Shown here one piece after another: positions 1 through 10,871 of a DNA stretch of 64,000 bases (the stretch's first letter is position 1; each line of letters starts with the position of its first letter). Location of the stretch: NCBI RefSeq assembly GCF_005405345.1, contig NZ_BJDW01000006.1:62001-126000 (forward strand), read 5' to 3'. The position numbers and the translations under genes are program-made. The notes under the pieces are model-generated. The model saw nothing but the letters and a program-made list of their open reading frames with translations. It searched no databases and had not been told where the DNA came from. The stretch comes from Enterococcus viikkiensis (GTDB taxonomy: Bacteria > Bacillota > Bacilli > Lactobacillales > Enterococcaceae).

Positions 1-906
1 TTTATTTTTGTAAGCCGCATCCGCAATTTCAGTCACAGCCGCACCTACATTTTTCTTAGTGGAAGTCAACGTGAAATTCCCTGTCTTACCATCAGCCATT
101 TGATAGTTCCCTTCATCAGCCTGGTCGCGATCTACACCAATCACCCAAACTTTTTGACTAGGATTATTCTCGTTCTGCGCTTTCGCTTCTTGGAAAACAC
201 CAGCCCCCGTACTGCCGGCAGCTTGGTAAAGAATGTCTGCTCCCTCTTTATACATGGATGCAGCAATCGCCTTTCCTTTGTCTGGTGCATCATAAGAGGC
301 TGCATATTGCACTTCAATTTTGATTTCTTTTCCTAACTGTTTCCCAGCAGCTTTTATCCCAGCTTCGAAACCACTTTGAAAACGTTGGATCACAGGGCCT
401 TCCATTCCCCCAATAAAACCGACGTGATTTTGCTTTGTGCTGTAAGCAGCAGCTATTCCAGCAAGATAGGCACTTTCTTGATCTTTAAATGTTGCTGAAA
501 CGACATTTTTCAACCCTGTAATGTCACCGTCGATTAAAGCAAAATTTAGTTTTGGATGTTGTTCTGCCGCTTCCTTGATCGCATCTGCTTGTAAGTAACT
601 TAAACTAATGACTGTAGTGAAGCCATTTTCAACCGCTTGGCTGATGTTTGTACTATTTTCTTGCGGATCATTGGTCTCTAAATAAGTGAAATCTTTTTTG
701 GCTGTTAAGCCTTTAGTTTTCCCCCACTTTTCAAGACCTTCCCAGCCTGCTTGATTAAACGAACGATCGTCGACACCCCCGAAGCCTAAAATCAACGCCA
801 ATTTGTGATGATTTTCTGCAGTGTTTTTTTCAGCTTGACTTTGCCCACAACCTACTAATAATCCGATTAAACCTAAACAACCTAATCCTAAAAATAGCTT
901 TTTCAT
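1..906 (-). CDS. BMP-family nucleoside-binding lipoprotein (3' end cut by window)
   Basis: Substrate-binding lipoprotein of a BmpA/Med-type ABC importer, a family that mostly binds purine nucleosides outside the membrane. The frame opens with a lipoprotein signal peptide (MKKLFLGLG... LLVGCGQ, lipobox Cys about residue 20) and continues as a periplasmic-binding fold with the family-like stretches GFGGVDDRSFNQAGWEGL and FIGGMEGPVIQRFQSGFEAG. There is no stop before base 1, so 302 residues are visible of the usual 340-360. The start is preceded by an AGGAGTG ribosome site. The ATPase and permease genes would be expected further left, outside the window. The family call is firm; the exact ligand is not visible. 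Confidence 0.9.
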   Translation of the reverse strand, partial: MKKLFLGLGCLGLIGLLVGCGQSQAEKNTAENHHKLALILGFGGVDDRSFNQAGWEGLEKWGKTKGLTAKKDFTYLETNDPQENSTNISQAVENGFTTVISLSYLQADAIKEAAEQHPKLNFALIDGDITGLKNVVSATFKDQESAYLAGIAAAYSTKQNHVGFIGGMEGPVIQRFQSGFEAGIKAAGKQLGKEIKIEVQYAASYDAPDKGKAIAASMYKEGADILYQAAGSTGAGVFQEAKAQNENNPSQKVWVIGVDRDQADEGNYQMADGKTGNFTLTSTKKNVGAAVTEIADAAYKNK

Positions 907-922
907 ACTATCACTCCTCCAC

Positions 923-959
923 ATGTGTCTTGACACATCGTGCCGTAAAAAGTATACCA
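923..959 (-). promoter_or_regulatory. Extended -10 promoter and 16-bp palindrome before the BMP gene
   Basis: On the minus strand there is an extended -10 element TGGTATACT (951-959) without a clear -35. Downstream of it is a perfect palindrome ATGTGTC-AA-GACACAT (923-938) directly before the ribosome site. The palindrome could be an operator or a small 5'-UTR hairpin. No regulator is identified. Confidence 0.45.
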
Positions 960-986
960 TACTGATTTTGAACATGCGGATTTATT

Positions 987-1023
987 AAAAAAAGACTCAG
1001 ACAAGTTTAAAACTTGTCTGAGT
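987..1023 (-). terminator. argS terminator
   Basis: Stem ACTCAGACAAGTTT pairing with its complement, followed on the minus strand by a run of T, a few bases after the argS stop. Confidence 0.85.
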
Positions 1024-1028
1024 TCATT

Positions 1029-2720
1029 TTACATTTTATTTGGTGCGTGAACGCCTAGTAGACGTAAATCTTCTTTCAAAATGACAGTGACCGCATGGAC
1101 TAAAGCTAGACGCGCGTTCTTTTCTTCATCATCAACCAACACTTTTGTATGAGCGTAGTATTTGTTGAAGGCTTGGGCTACTCTGATTGCATGCTTTGCG
1201 ATTACAGATGGTTCATATTGATCTGCCGCCTGCATCACAATTTCTGGGTAGCTTTGTAACAGCTTGATGATTTCCCAGCTATCGGCATCTTTTAAGGCAT
1301 AGACTGCTTCTGGATCAACGGTGAACTCAGCTTTTTCCAAAATTGACATCGCACGAGCATGAGTATATTGGACATACGGCCCCGTTTCCCCTTCAAAACG
1401 TACGACTTCTTCTAAATTGAAATCAAAATTATTCAGACGATCATTCTTCAGGTCATGGAAGATTACTGCGCCGACACCGACTTGATGCGCCACTTCTTCT
1501 TTATTTGGCAAATCAGGATTTTTTTCTTCGATTTGTTTGAAAGCTAATTCCTTCGCTTCATTTAATACTTCTTCTAATAAAACGATCTTCCCTTTACGTG
1601 TCGATAATTTTTTTCCATCTTTTGTGATCAAGCCAAATGGAACATGCACCATTTCATCTGACCAATCAAAGTCCATTTCCTTTAAGACAGCTTTCAATTG
1701 TTTAAAGTGTCCACTTTGTTCATTTCCAACAACGTAAAGTGACTTAACAAAGTTGTATTCACGTTTCCGGAAAAGTGCCGCGGATAAGTCCCGGGTAATA
1801 TATAACGTCGCACCATCCGATTTTTTGATTAAGGCTGGATTTAAATCGTATTTATCAAGGTTAACGATCTCCGCACCCTCGCTGGTTTGCAACAAATGTT
1901 TTTCTTCCAGCATCGTTACCACTTCATCCATCTTATCGTTGTAAAAGGCTTCGCCATTATAAGAATCAAATTCAACTTCCAGCATACTATAAATTTTGTT
2001 GAATTCTTTTAATGATTCGCTGCGGAACCATTTCCATAATTCTAGAGCTTCTTTGTCATCTTCTTCTAGCTTCTTGAACCAAGCCCGAGCTTCGTCATTT
2101 AATTCTGGCTCTTCTTCAGCTTTTTCATGGAATTCTACGTAAAGACGTAACAATTCATTGATTGGCTCTGCTTTGACTTTTTCTTCTGAACCCCATTTTT
2201 TATATGCCACGATTAATTTCCCAAATTGTGTACCCCAGTCACCTAAGTGATTGATCTTGATTGGCTGGTAGCCAATCTTACTCAAAATTAAGCTGATAGA
2301 ATTCCCGATGACTGTTGAACGCAAATGTCCCATTGAGATTGGCTTTGCAATATTTGGTGAGGACATATCAATCGTTACGTTCCCTTCATTGCCAATATTG
2401 CTATTACCAAACTGATTCGCTTCTTTCGCGATTTGCTTCAAGACCATACTGGAAATAACTTCTTTTTTCATAAAGAAATTCAAATACGGACCCACTACCT
2501 CAATTTTTTCAAAAGCATCAGGAGTGATTTTTTCGGCTAATTCTGCCGCAATTTGTTGTGGTGCTTTGCGAAAAACTTTCGCTAATGCGAAGGCTGGGAA
2601 AGCCACATCGCCATGGTCCACGGACTTCGGTTTCTCTAATAAACGCGCCACTTCTGGCAACGTTAAATTTTCTTTGACCACTTCAAAAACTGCTTGTGCC
2701 ACGATTTCTTGATTATTCAT
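1029..2720 (-). CDS. argS: Arginyl-tRNA synthetase
   Basis: Class I aminoacyl-tRNA synthetase charging tRNA-Arg. It has an N-terminal additional domain (residues 1-90), the HIGH-type signature [19 protein letters not shown] near residue 120, the KMSK-type loop [10 protein letters not shown], and a C-terminal DALR anticodon-binding domain ([14 protein letters not shown] onward). The length of 563 residues is normal. The first core residue of HIGH is replaced (SMGH), as is common in ArgS. The gene stands alone with its own T-box leader and terminator, so its expression should follow uncharged tRNA-Arg rather than its neighbours. Confidence 0.97.
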   Translation of the reverse strand: MNNQEIVAQAVFEVVKENLTLPEVARLLEKPKSVDHGDVAFPAFALAKVFRKAPQQIAAELAEKITPDAFEKIEVVGPYLNFFMKKEVISSMVLKQIAKEANQFGNSNIGNEGNVTIDMSSPNIAKPISMGHLRSTVIGNSISLILSKIGYQPIKINHLGDWGTQFGKLIVAYKKWGSEEKVKAEPINELLRLYVEFHEKAEEEPELNDEARAWFKKLEEDDKEALELWKWFRSESLKEFNKIYSMLEVEFDSYNGEAFYNDKMDEVVTMLEEKHLLQTSEGAEIVNLDKYDLNPALIKKSDGATLYITRDLSAALFRKREYNFVKSLYVVGNEQSGHFKQLKAVLKEMDFDWSDEMVHVPFGLITKDGKKLSTRKGKIVLLEEVLNEAKELAFKQIEEKNPDLPNKEEVAHQVGVGAVIFHDLKNDRLNNFDFNLEEVVRFEGETGPYVQYTHARAMSILEKAEFTVDPEAVYALKDADSWEIIKLLQSYPEIVMQAADQYEPSVIAKHAIRVAQAFNKYYAHTKVLVDDEEKNARLALVHAVTVILKEDLRLLGVHAPNKM

Positions 2721-3015
2721 TTCAATTCCTCCTATTTAACCCTCATTTTAAGATACTTATTCGCTCAGCAAAGGGACAATTCCTAGCTAAAAGTTAGCTC
2801 GATCTCATAGTAACATTTCTTTAAAATACAGAAAAATGATTTTCTTGTACGCATACAATGTCTCCAACCCGCCAAAGCGAGAAGCAAAATTCACAGTCAC
2901 TCTAGCAATAAGACTATAAATTTTCGTTGCCTTATCATTAAAACCACTTTCATCCACTTCGCTAAAATTCATAATAAGCTTCAAGCCTGACGAACTAAAA
3001 AAAGTATAACTCACA
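2721..3015 (-). other. Long leader between T-box terminator and argS
   Basis: About 295 bases separate the T-box terminator from the argS start. A GTG-initiated frame (2805-3014, 69 codons) runs through it but begins inside the terminator U-tract, has no ribosome site and resembles nothing I know. I treat the stretch as untranslated leader. No second terminator is apparent. Confidence 0.5.
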
Positions 3016-3214
3016 AAAAAAGTCCCTGATGTTTAAAAACATCAGAGACGAGATTTCCCGCGGTACCACTCTTTTTGTCGTAAAAAACGACCCACTCAGG
3101 CTATAACGGTAGCTGCCGATTCATCTCGAAAGTGCGCCATCTACTTTTGTTTATTCGGCTTCCACCTGCCCGAACTCGCTAAAAAACAGCCAATAGATTT
3201 CTCTTTGTCATTAA
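3016..3214 (-). promoter_or_regulatory. T-box riboswitch, arginine-type, controlling argS
   Basis: The minus strand carries the T-box antiterminator core AGTGGTACCGCG (about 3060-3071) followed by a terminator hairpin GTCTCTGATGTTT...AAACATCAGGGAC and seven T (3016-3050). The 5' part has Stem I features (GACAAAGAG, GGTGGAAGCC). Aligned with the thrS leader in this window, the specifier position just before the shared ACTTTC reads CGC (3134-3136), an arginine codon. This predicts readthrough into argS when tRNA-Arg is uncharged. Confidence 0.9.
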
Positions 3215-3280
3215 TGAAATAATTATTCTGGCATCATACTACCAGAAAATTCTTCATCTGACTAGTCAAAGCAGCGATTT

Positions 3281-4294
3281 TTATACTTTTGGAATAAAGA
3301 GTTCCCCTAGCGTTGCGGCCATCATGGCTTTAATCGTGTGCATTCGGTTCTCTGCTTGTTGAAATTGTAGCGCTTGGTTGCTGCGAAAGACTTCATCGGT
3401 TACTTCCATTTCAGTTAAGCCATATTTTTCTTTGATTTCTTCGCCGACTTCAGTTGCTAAATCATGAAAAGCTGGCAAGCAATGCAAGAAGATTGTGTCT
3501 GTTTTTTTTGTTTTTGCCATCAAGTTTTGGTTGACTTGGTATGGCAGCAGTAAATCAATTCTTTCTTTAAAGCCCGCTTCTTCTCCCATTGACACCCATA
3601 CGTCTGTATAAATAATATCCGCTCCGGCGACACCTTGGTCAATATCCGCAGTCACTAAAATTTTGGCTTGTGACTGCTTTGCGTATTTATCTGCCAAGTC
3701 AATCAATGATTTCTCTGGAAAAAGTTCTTCTGGCGTGACGATCGAAATAGTTACGCCTAGAATCGCGCTCGTAATCAGTAAAGAATGGGCTACATTGTTG
3801 CGACCATCGCCAACATACGCCAACGTCAATCCTTCGAGTTTGCCAAAATGTTCTTTGATGGTTAAAAAATCCGCCAACATTTGAGTAGGATGCCATTCAT
3901 CCGTCAGTCCATTCCAGACTGGAACACCAGAAAATTCGGCTAATGCTTCGACGGCTTTTTGCGAAAAGCCTCGATACTCGATCCCATCAAACATACTCCC
4001 TAAAACTTTTGCCGTATCTTCTACTGATTCTTTTTTACCTAGCTGAATGTCATTCTTTCCTAAGTATTCTGGGTGGGCCCCAAGATCAATTGCTGCGGTC
4101 GTAAATGCTGCTCTGGTCCGGGTCGATGTTTTTTCAAATAGTAAGGCGATGTTTTTACCTTCCAAATAGCGATGAGAAATATTTTTTTGTTTTAATTCTT
4201 TTAAATGCGCCGCAAAATCAATTAAATACAGCAGCTCTTCTCTCGTAAAATCAATTTCCTTTAAAAAACTTTTCCCATAAAAAATGTTTTCCAT
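3281..4294 (-). CDS. argF/arcB: Ornithine carbamoyltransferase
   Basis: Carbamoyl phosphate:ornithine transferase, interconverting ornithine and citrulline in arginine synthesis or the deiminase pathway. It shows the carbamoyl-phosphate motif STRTR, the ornithine-side motif HCLPAFHD, and the DVWVSMGEE loop typical of OTC rather than putrescine carbamoyltransferase. The length of 337 residues is normal. It is a single gene: no arcA, arcC or other arg gene adjoins it, so anabolic and catabolic roles cannot be separated here. The start follows a GGAGGGG site. ArgR-like boxes overlap its promoter. Confidence 0.94.
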   Translation of the reverse strand: MENIFYGKSFLKEIDFTREELLYLIDFAAHLKELKQKNISHRYLEGKNIALLFEKTSTRTRAAFTTAAIDLGAHPEYLGKNDIQLGKKESVEDTAKVLGSMFDGIEYRGFSQKAVEALAEFSGVPVWNGLTDEWHPTQMLADFLTIKEHFGKLEGLTLAYVGDGRNNVAHSLLITSAILGVTISIVTPEELFPEKSLIDLADKYAKQSQAKILVTADIDQGVAGADIIYTDVWVSMGEEAGFKERIDLLLPYQVNQNLMAKTKKTDTIFLHCLPAFHDLATEVGEEIKEKYGLTEMEVTDEVFRSNQALQFQQAENRMHTIKAMMAATLGELFIPKV

Positions 4295-4346
4295 CTAAAC
4301 CCCTCCATTTTCTGAATAATCATCCGTTCGAAGTCATTAGTCAGTT

Positions 4347-4396
4347 GCATTTATTCATAATAACTGAATATTTAAAAATCATCAAGCATTTATTCA
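4347..4396 (-). promoter_or_regulatory. Promoter with ArgR/AhrC-like boxes upstream of OTC
   Basis: Minus-strand promoter with -35 TTGATG (4380-4385), a 17-base spacer and -10 TATTAT (4357-4362). AT-rich boxes resembling ARG half-sites lie over and beside it: TTGAATAAATGC (4385-4396), and the pair ATTCAG / ATGAATAAATGC around the -10. Arginine-dependent control is inferred from the ARG-box consensus and the gene regulated. Confidence 0.6.
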
Positions 4397-4408
4397 ACCT
4401 ATTTTGCA

Positions 4409-4440
4409 TAAAAAAAACCCATAGAATTAAATCTATGGGT
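4409..4440 (-). terminator. tsaD-operon terminator
   Basis: Stem ACCCATAGA/TCTATGGGT with a T-run on the minus strand, closing the tsaB-tsaD operon. Confidence 0.85.
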
Positions 4441-4467
4441 CGTCTTACGATAAATAGGTTTCTATCT

Positions 4468-5490
4468 CTAAATATGTTGAAAAGCCAAACTTGGATTAGC
4501 ATTCAAGCTCATTCCAGCTAAATGATGTTTTTGCAATTCTACATGCGCTGCTGCCCCAATCATCGCTGCATTATCCCCACACAATCGTAATGGTGGGACG
4601 ATCAATTTTAAATCCGGCAGTTCTGCTTGGATCGTCGCTGACATTTTTTCCCGTAATCCTTGATTGGCCGCCACTCCACCAGCCACGATTAACTGTTTTA
4701 CTGGATAGACTTTGCAGGCTTTGATGGTTTTCGTAACTAAAACTTCCACCACGCTAGCTTGGAAACTAGCTGCCAAATTATTATGATCAAGTGCTTCCCC
4801 ACGTTGCTCGGCGTTATGGGTCAAATTAATAAACGCGCTTTTCAAGCCACTGAAGCTAAAATCAAAATTGTCTTCTTTGATCATCGCCCGTGGAAAATTG
4901 TATGTATCCTCGCCTTGATGAGCCAAGTGATCAATTTCTTTTCCGCTTGGATAGCTCAGACCTAGTACTCGTCCAACTTTATCATAGGCCTCACCAGCCG
5001 CATCGTCTCGTGTCTCGCCAATAATTTCAAAGGAGCCATCTTCTGCCATATAAACAAGCTCAGTATGTCCTCCGCTGACTAATAAAGCCATCAACGGAAA
5101 CTCTAGTGGTTCCACTAAACGTGCGGCATAAATATGGCCAGCCATATGGTTCACTGGAATCAAAGGCAAACCATTCGCCCAGGCAAAAGCTTTCGCGGCA
5201 CTCAAGCCAATTAATAACGCCCCCACAAGTCCGGGACCATATGTAACGGCGACAGCACGTAAATCATTGGCTGTTACCTGTGCTTCATTCAATGCTTCTT
5301 CGATACAAATCGTAATTTGTTCGACATGGTGACGACTCGCCACTTCTGGTACCACACCACCAAAACGTTTGTGACTATTAATCTGGGAAGCAACAATATT
5401 TGAAAGAATTTTTTCTCCATTTTCGATTACAGCGACACTAGTCTCATCACAGCTACTTTCAATTGCCAATATCAGTTCGGTCTCACTCAT
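4468..5490 (-). CDS. tsaD: tRNA N6-threonylcarbamoyltransferase TsaD
   Basis: Transfers threonylcarbamoyl from TC-AMP to A37 of ANN-reading tRNAs (t6A synthesis), working with TsaB and TsaE. It is an ASKHA-fold protein beginning [17 protein letters not shown], with the metal-binding HMAGH motif near residue 115 and the GGHTELV loop. The length of 340 is normal. It overlaps the rimI stop by 8 bases, so it is translationally coupled in the tsaB-acetyltransferase-rimI-tsaD operon. It lies last before a strong terminator. Confidence 0.97.
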   Translation of the reverse strand: MSETELILAIESSCDETSVAVIENGEKILSNIVASQINSHKRFGGVVPEVASRHHVEQITICIEEALNEAQVTANDLRAVAVTYGPGLVGALLIGLSAAKAFAWANGLPLIPVNHMAGHIYAARLVEPLEFPLMALLVSGGHTELVYMAEDGSFEIIGETRDDAAGEAYDKVGRVLGLSYPSGKEIDHLAHQGEDTYNFPRAMIKEDNFDFSFSGLKSAFINLTHNAEQRGEALDHNNLAASFQASVVEVLVTKTIKACKVYPVKQLIVAGGVAANQGLREKMSATIQAELPDLKLIVPPLRLCGDNAAMIGAAAHVELQKHHLAGMSLNANPSLAFQHI

Positions 5491-5923
5491 GTCTTTTTCC
5501 TACTTTCAAACTCATCAACACCGCATCTTCTGTTGGATGCTGATAATATTTTTTCCTTGTTCCAATCACTTGGAAGCCAAATTTTTCGTAAAAAAGCCGC
5601 GCCTCATGGTTCGAAGCACGTACTTCCAAAAAAATACTCGCCATTTCTTGCGATTTTGCGTACTGAATCAATCGTCTCATTAATTTACCGCCAACGCCTT
5701 GTCCTTTGACTGCTGTTGCGATATTGGTGATCTCAATTTCATCACAGACTTGATGAAATCCAAGAAAGGCGACAATTTCTGCTGCCTCCGTAATATAATG
5801 GCTGTGGGCCTGGGCCAGATCACTGGCAAATTGTTCCGCTGTCCAAGGAGAATCGTAGGTGTACGCCTTTTGACTAATCTCCCAAAACTGTCTTGCTAAC
5901 TCTTTATCTACTGGTCTATCCAA
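5483..5923 (-). CDS. rimI: Ribosomal protein S18 alanine N-acetyltransferase (RimI-like)
   Basis: GNAT-fold acetyltransferase, RimI type, 146 residues. It carries the acetyl-CoA pyrophosphate loop [15 protein letters not shown] and the C-terminal [19 protein letters not shown] motif characteristic of RimI. The start is TTG immediately after the upstream stop codon, with GGTGGA six bases before it, which indicates tight coupling. RimI next to TsaB and TsaD is the conserved bacterial arrangement. Substrate specificity (S18 or another N-terminal alanine) is inferred from the family. Confidence 0.9.
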   Translation of the reverse strand: MDRPVDKELARQFWEISQKAYTYDSPWTAEQFASDLAQAHSHYITEAAEIVAFLGFHQVCDEIEITNIATAVKGQGVGGKLMRRLIQYAKSQEMASIFLEVRASNHEARLFYEKFGFQVIGTRKKYYQHPTEDAVLMSLKVGKRHE

Positions 5924-6484
5924 CTATTTTCCACCTAGTTTCACGTCCAAATGTTTCACCATGTCTAATGCGTCTTCACTATTTTCGGTATAATAGTTTT
6001 TCCGAATATTTCGTGAGGAAAACCCTAAGCGGCGATAAAGCCTTTGCGCATCGGTATTACTTAACCGAACTTCTAGCGAAAGGGTTTCACAATCGTTCAT
6101 TATAGCGAATTTTTCAACTTCGTCAATCAATAGACTACCGATCCCTTGGTCTTGGAAATACGTAGCGACGGCAATATTCGTAATATGCGTATCCTCTCCA
6201 ATCAATCGACTCCCAATGAAACCCGCAATTTCGTTCTCCCGCGTGACGATACACAGATACAGATGTGGAATCGGCGAATGAATCTCTGATAAAAAAGCAC
6301 TCTTGGTCCAAGGCGCCTCTCCAAAATAAACATTCCGCTCCAGCGCAATCAGTTCTTTAATATCCTGATCAACGATTTTTCGCAATAAAAACGGTTGGTC
6401 CCCAAGCGTCACTGTTTTGGTATTGAAAGGATATTGCTTTCCATACAAGATTGTTTTGACTAAACCGCTAAATCTTTTCAACAT
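5924..6484 (-). CDS. Second RimI-like GNAT acetyltransferase
   Basis: GNAT acetyltransferase of 186 residues, longer than its neighbour by an N-terminal extension of about 30 residues (MLKRFSGLVKTILYGKQ). It has its own CoA-binding loop YFQDQGIGSLLIDEV and the motif LEVRLSNTDAQRLYRRLGF. It overlaps the tsaB stop by 17 bases and abuts rimI, so the two acetyltransferases sit in tandem in one operon. It is a RimI paralogue by motif. Whether it modifies the same target is unknown. Confidence 0.85.
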   Translation of the reverse strand: MLKRFSGLVKTILYGKQYPFNTKTVTLGDQPFLLRKIVDQDIKELIALERNVYFGEAPWTKSAFLSEIHSPIPHLYLCIVTRENEIAGFIGSRLIGEDTHITNIAVATYFQDQGIGSLLIDEVEKFAIMNDCETLSLEVRLSNTDAQRLYRRLGFSSRNIRKNYYTENSEDALDMVKHLDVKLGGK

Positions 6485-7175
6485 AATTCTCGTCCCCGGG
6501 TTGATGCGTCTCTAGCCACTTTTCTTCTGCCTCCACTCGTTTCAAATACTCTGGCACAAGGCCATGAATGTTTTCAATCGGATCAGCTAAAAGACCAAGC
6601 TTCCCTAAAACAAGACCATTAGGTAAATTTAAACTATCCGATGTGCAAATCTCCGCAGTCGTGAGTGATTCAGCAATCTCTGCACGAAATTTTTCGGTCT
6701 CACCCACAAAAATTGCCGGTTCGTTAATTCTTTTTAATAAATCTGCTAAAGGAATGTGTTGGTCGGCGATCACATTAACTAATTGTTGGTTTTCCCACCG
6801 ATAAGCCGCACCATAAACATTGTTTCTACGAGCATCCATAAGTGGAACGATTAATTTATCCGTTTGACTATTAGCCGCTAACACTGCCAAGCTTGAAACA
6901 GTGGTTAGTTCCAACTGCAAGGTTTCGGCTAATGTTTTCGCAGTCGTGACCGCGATCCGAATACCCGTATACGAGCCGGGACCTTGGGCTACTACGATGC
7001 GATCCAACTCTTTAGGTTTTAGGCCACTTGCCTGCATTACCGATTCAATCGCGGGCATCAAAGTTAAGCTGTGATTCATTTTCCGATTCAATTGGAACTG
7101 CGCCAACAGTTTGGTGTCCTCTAAAACCGCTACTGCTAATGTTTGATTGGATGTATCCATCGCTAATAATTTCAT
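6468..7175 (-). CDS. tsaB: t6A biosynthesis protein TsaB
   Basis: Inactive ASKHA paralogue that forms the TsaB-TsaD heterodimer in t6A formation. It begins KLLAMDTSNQTLAVAVLED and has the GPGSYTGIRI motif near residue 70. I start it at the internal ATG (7175) because GAGG lies nine bases upstream and MKLLAMDTS is the family N-terminus. That gives 235 residues; an open frame extends to 7226. It is the first gene of the operon with two acetyltransferases and tsaD. Confidence 0.95.
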   Translation of the reverse strand: MKLLAMDTSNQTLAVAVLEDTKLLAQFQLNRKMNHSLTLMPAIESVMQASGLKPKELDRIVVAQGPGSYTGIRIAVTTAKTLAETLQLELTTVSSLAVLAANSQTDKLIVPLMDARRNNVYGAAYRWENQQLVNVIADQHIPLADLLKRINEPAIFVGETEKFRAEIAESLTTAEICTSDSLNLPNGLVLGKLGLLADPIENIHGLVPEYLKRVEAEEKWLETHQPGDENYVEKI

Positions 7176-7311
7176 AAAAGTCATTTCCTCGCATTTAAGA
7201 TAGCCATATTTTAACATAAACCACAAATGCTTTCCTACTAACTGGTAGATAATTCTCTTTTTCTTGTTCTAGTAGCCTCTATCCACTCTTTTTATTTAAA
7301 TCTCCGATTAC

Positions 7312-7349
7312 AAAAAGACCTCCCTCTCTTTTGAGAAGAAGATCTTTTT
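7312..7349 (-). terminator. galR terminator
   Basis: Imperfect stem AAAAGATCTTCTTCTC / GAGAGGGAGGTCTTTTT with a four-A loop and T-run, 15 bases past the galR stop. Confidence 0.75.
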
Positions 7350-7364
7350 AACCAATACTTGAAA

Positions 7365-8360
<996 letters not shown>

Positions 8361-9842
8361 CTACAACGTTTTAATAAAGCGAGTGAAGGCTTCTTGACCT
8401 TCAACGTCCCGCTTAAAGACACCTGCGTCTTCCAGCACGCGAGCAAATACTGCCCCAACGGCTTTTTGGACAACTTCGGTCACATTTTCGGCCGTGATCG
8501 TTTCCGTTATTTTAAGCTGATCAGCCCATTCAATATGGCAATCTGCAATCTCATTTTTTTCGTCTAATAAATAGTTTTCGACTTCTTTTAATTCAGTCGC
8601 TAAGCGTGGAGGCAATACAGCCAAGCCCATCACTTCAATCAAACCAATATTTTCCTTTTTAATGTGTTGAACATCTGGATGCGGATGGAAAATTCCATCA
8701 GGAAATTCTTCAGAAACATTGTTATCCCGCAAGACGAGATCCAATTCAAACAATTCACCATTTCTGCGAGCAATCGGTGTGATCGTATGATGGAGTGTCC
8801 CATCTTCAGTCACCGCCACCACTTGTACGGCTTCATCAGAATAGTTTTTCCATTTTTCTAAAATCATTGTTGCCGCAGCTACCAATTCTTTTGTGGTCTT
8901 ACTTTGCAGTCGAATCACCGATAGTGGCCACTTAACGATACCTGCTTTGATCATTGGAAAATCTTTCAGTTCAAAGGTACGCTCCATCTCAGCCACCGCC
9001 ATTGGGAAGGTATGTCGTCCTCCTTGATAATGGTCATGAGAAAGGATCGAGCCACCCACGATCGGCAAATCAGCATTCGAGCCCACAAAATAATGAGGCA
9101 ATACTTCAGTGATCTTCAGCAGACGTTTGAAAGAGTCGCGCGTGATCGTCATCGGACGATGCTCTTCAGATAAAATAATGCAGTGTTCATTGTAATAAGC
9201 GTAAGGCGAGTATTGCATCCCCCAGCTTTCACCATCTAAATTCATGCGGATGATTCGATGATTGGTGCGGGCAGGATAATTCATCCGACCTTTGTAGCCT
9301 TCATTTTCCATACATAACATGCATTTTGGATAATCGACTTTTACCGCAGTCCGCTCAGCCGCAATTTGTTTCGGATCTTTTTCTGGTTTTGATAAGTTAA
9401 TCGTAATCTCTAATGTCCCGTAGGCTGTTTCGGCTGGGAAAATAATATTACGAGCGATGTCTCTGGTTTTAATATAATCATTGTCTTTACTTAGTTTGAA
9501 GAAATAATCCGTTGCTTGGATCGGGTCCTTCGAATAGTATTGAGCAAAATACGCATTCACCACAGAGGGCGGTGGCGTCATTAGATCCATTAGCTGGCCT
9601 TCTAAAATGTCTCGCTCTGGTTGTACTTCCGCAATCAAGCCATTCTTTTCAGCTTGATCTAATAATTGATCCATCAATTCCACCGAACTGACCGTAACTG
9701 AGCGAAGCTCTGACGTTTCAAGAGAATCCTCACCGATTAATGCAATGAGCCGATTTTCTAAATAAATCCGATCCATTTCCATCCAACCGCCGGATTGAAT
9801 AGCCAACGTAATAAAGTCTCTGACCGTTTGACTGATTGCCAT
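8361..9842 (-). CDS. galT: UDP-glucose--hexose-1-phosphate uridylyltransferase (class II GalT)
   Basis: Leloir pathway enzyme exchanging UMP between UDP-glucose and galactose-1-phosphate. The length of 493 residues and the N-terminus MAISQTVRDFITLAIQ mark the Firmicute class II form. The stretch SHDHYQGG (within VGGSILSHDHYQGGRHTFPM) fits the histidine-rich active site. GGAGG lies just before the start. It is twelve bases from galE and closely followed by galR. Confidence 0.95.
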   Translation of the reverse strand: MAISQTVRDFITLAIQSGGWMEMDRIYLENRLIALIGEDSLETSELRSVTVSSVELMDQLLDQAEKNGLIAEVQPERDILEGQLMDLMTPPPSVVNAYFAQYYSKDPIQATDYFFKLSKDNDYIKTRDIARNIIFPAETAYGTLEITINLSKPEKDPKQIAAERTAVKVDYPKCMLCMENEGYKGRMNYPARTNHRIIRMNLDGESWGMQYSPYAYYNEHCIILSEEHRPMTITRDSFKRLLKITEVLPHYFVGSNADLPIVGGSILSHDHYQGGRHTFPMAVAEMERTFELKDFPMIKAGIVKWPLSVIRLQSKTTKELVAAATMILEKWKNYSDEAVQVVAVTEDGTLHHTITPIARRNGELFELDLVLRDNNVSEEFPDGIFHPHPDVQHIKKENIGLIEVMGLAVLPPRLATELKEVENYLLDEKNEIADCHIEWADQLKITETITAENVTEVVQKAVGAVFARVLEDAGVFKRDVEGQEAFTRFIKTL

Positions 9843-9853
9843 CTTACTTCCTC

Positions 9854-10843
9854 CTAGTCCTCATAGCCGTGGGGATGACTAACATGCCAATTCCACGCGG
9901 TTTCAATAATCGCTTTTACATCAGTGTATTCTGGCTTCCAACCTAATGTTTCTTTGACTTTGTCACTAGACGCCACTAAACGGCTAGGATCGCCGGCACG
10001 ACGTGGACCGATCTCTGCGGGAATATCTTTTCCAGTCACTTCTCTCGCCGCATCTAACATTTCTTTTACGGAATAGCCATTGTTTGATCCTAGATTGAAG
10101 AAATTACTTGGGTTACCGGCTTTCAAATATTCCAACGCTAAGATATGTGCCGCTGCCAAGTCTTCAACTTGAACGTAATCACGGATACATGTGCCGTCTG
10201 GTGTGTCATAATCTTCGCCAAAAATCGTCAAATGATCTCTTTGACCTAAAGCGACTTGTAAAATAATCGGTACTAAATGGGTCTCTGGATCATGGTCTTC
10301 GCCGATGCTAGCATCAGACTTGGCTCCTGCAACATTGAAGTAACGCAATGCGACATACCGCATGCCATAGGCGTTGTCACACCACTTCATCATTTTTTCC
10401 ATCATTAACTTGCTTTCGCCGTAAGGATTTTTCGGATTTGTTGGAACCTCTTCACTAATTGGAGAAACGCCAGGCTCACCGTAGGTCGCTGCGGTTGATG
10501 AAAAGACGATATTTTTCACGCCAAATTCTTCCATTACTTCCAGTAAAATTTCCATGCCGATTACGTTATTGTTGAAATACTTTAAGGGCTTTTCTACCGA
10601 CTCGCCGACTAATGAGCTAGCTGCAAAATGAACAACACCTTCGATCGTTTCTTTTTTGAATACGCTGGCTAAAAATTCTTTGTCGCGACAATCGCCTTCA
10701 TAAAATCTTGCCTTCGGATGAATCGCTCCACGGTGTCCCGTTAATAAATTATCTACCACGACTACATCATAATTTTGCGCTATGAGCTTATCAACAGTAT
10801 GAGAACCAATATAACCTGCTCCTCCAAGAACTAAAATTGCCAT
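9854..10843 (-). CDS. galE: UDP-glucose 4-epimerase
   Basis: NAD-dependent SDR epimerase interconverting UDP-galactose and UDP-glucose. It has the Rossmann motif GGAGYIGSH at the N-terminus, Ser-Thr at [10 protein letters not shown], the catalytic YGESK motif and [14 protein letters not shown] start it at the internal ATG 10843, eight bases after GGAG. The frame upstream to 10912 would pass through the promoter. The length is then 329 residues. It is the first gene of the galE-galT-galR operon; galK and galM are not present. Confidence 0.96.
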   Translation of the reverse strand: MAILVLGGAGYIGSHTVDKLIAQNYDVVVVDNLLTGHRGAIHPKARFYEGDCRDKEFLASVFKKETIEGVVHFAASSLVGESVEKPLKYFNNNVIGMEILLEVMEEFGVKNIVFSSTAATYGEPGVSPISEEVPTNPKNPYGESKLMMEKMMKWCDNAYGMRYVALRYFNVAGAKSDASIGEDHDPETHLVPIILQVALGQRDHLTIFGEDYDTPDGTCIRDYVQVEDLAAAHILALEYLKAGNPSNFFNLGSNNGYSVKEMLDAAREVTGKDIPAEIGPRRAGDPSRLVASSDKVKETLGWKPEYTDVKAIIETAWNWHVSHPHGYED

Positions 10844-10871
10844 TTGATCGACTCCATTCATATTAAGTTTA

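Noticed and set aside
100-336. Plus-strand frame inside the BMP lipoprotein gene
   Set aside because: It is antisense to a clearly coding frame with family motifs, so a shadow.
2805-3014. 69-codon GTG frame between the T-box terminator and argS
   Set aside because: It starts in the terminator T-run with no ribosome site, shows no recognisable family, and fits better as leader RNA.
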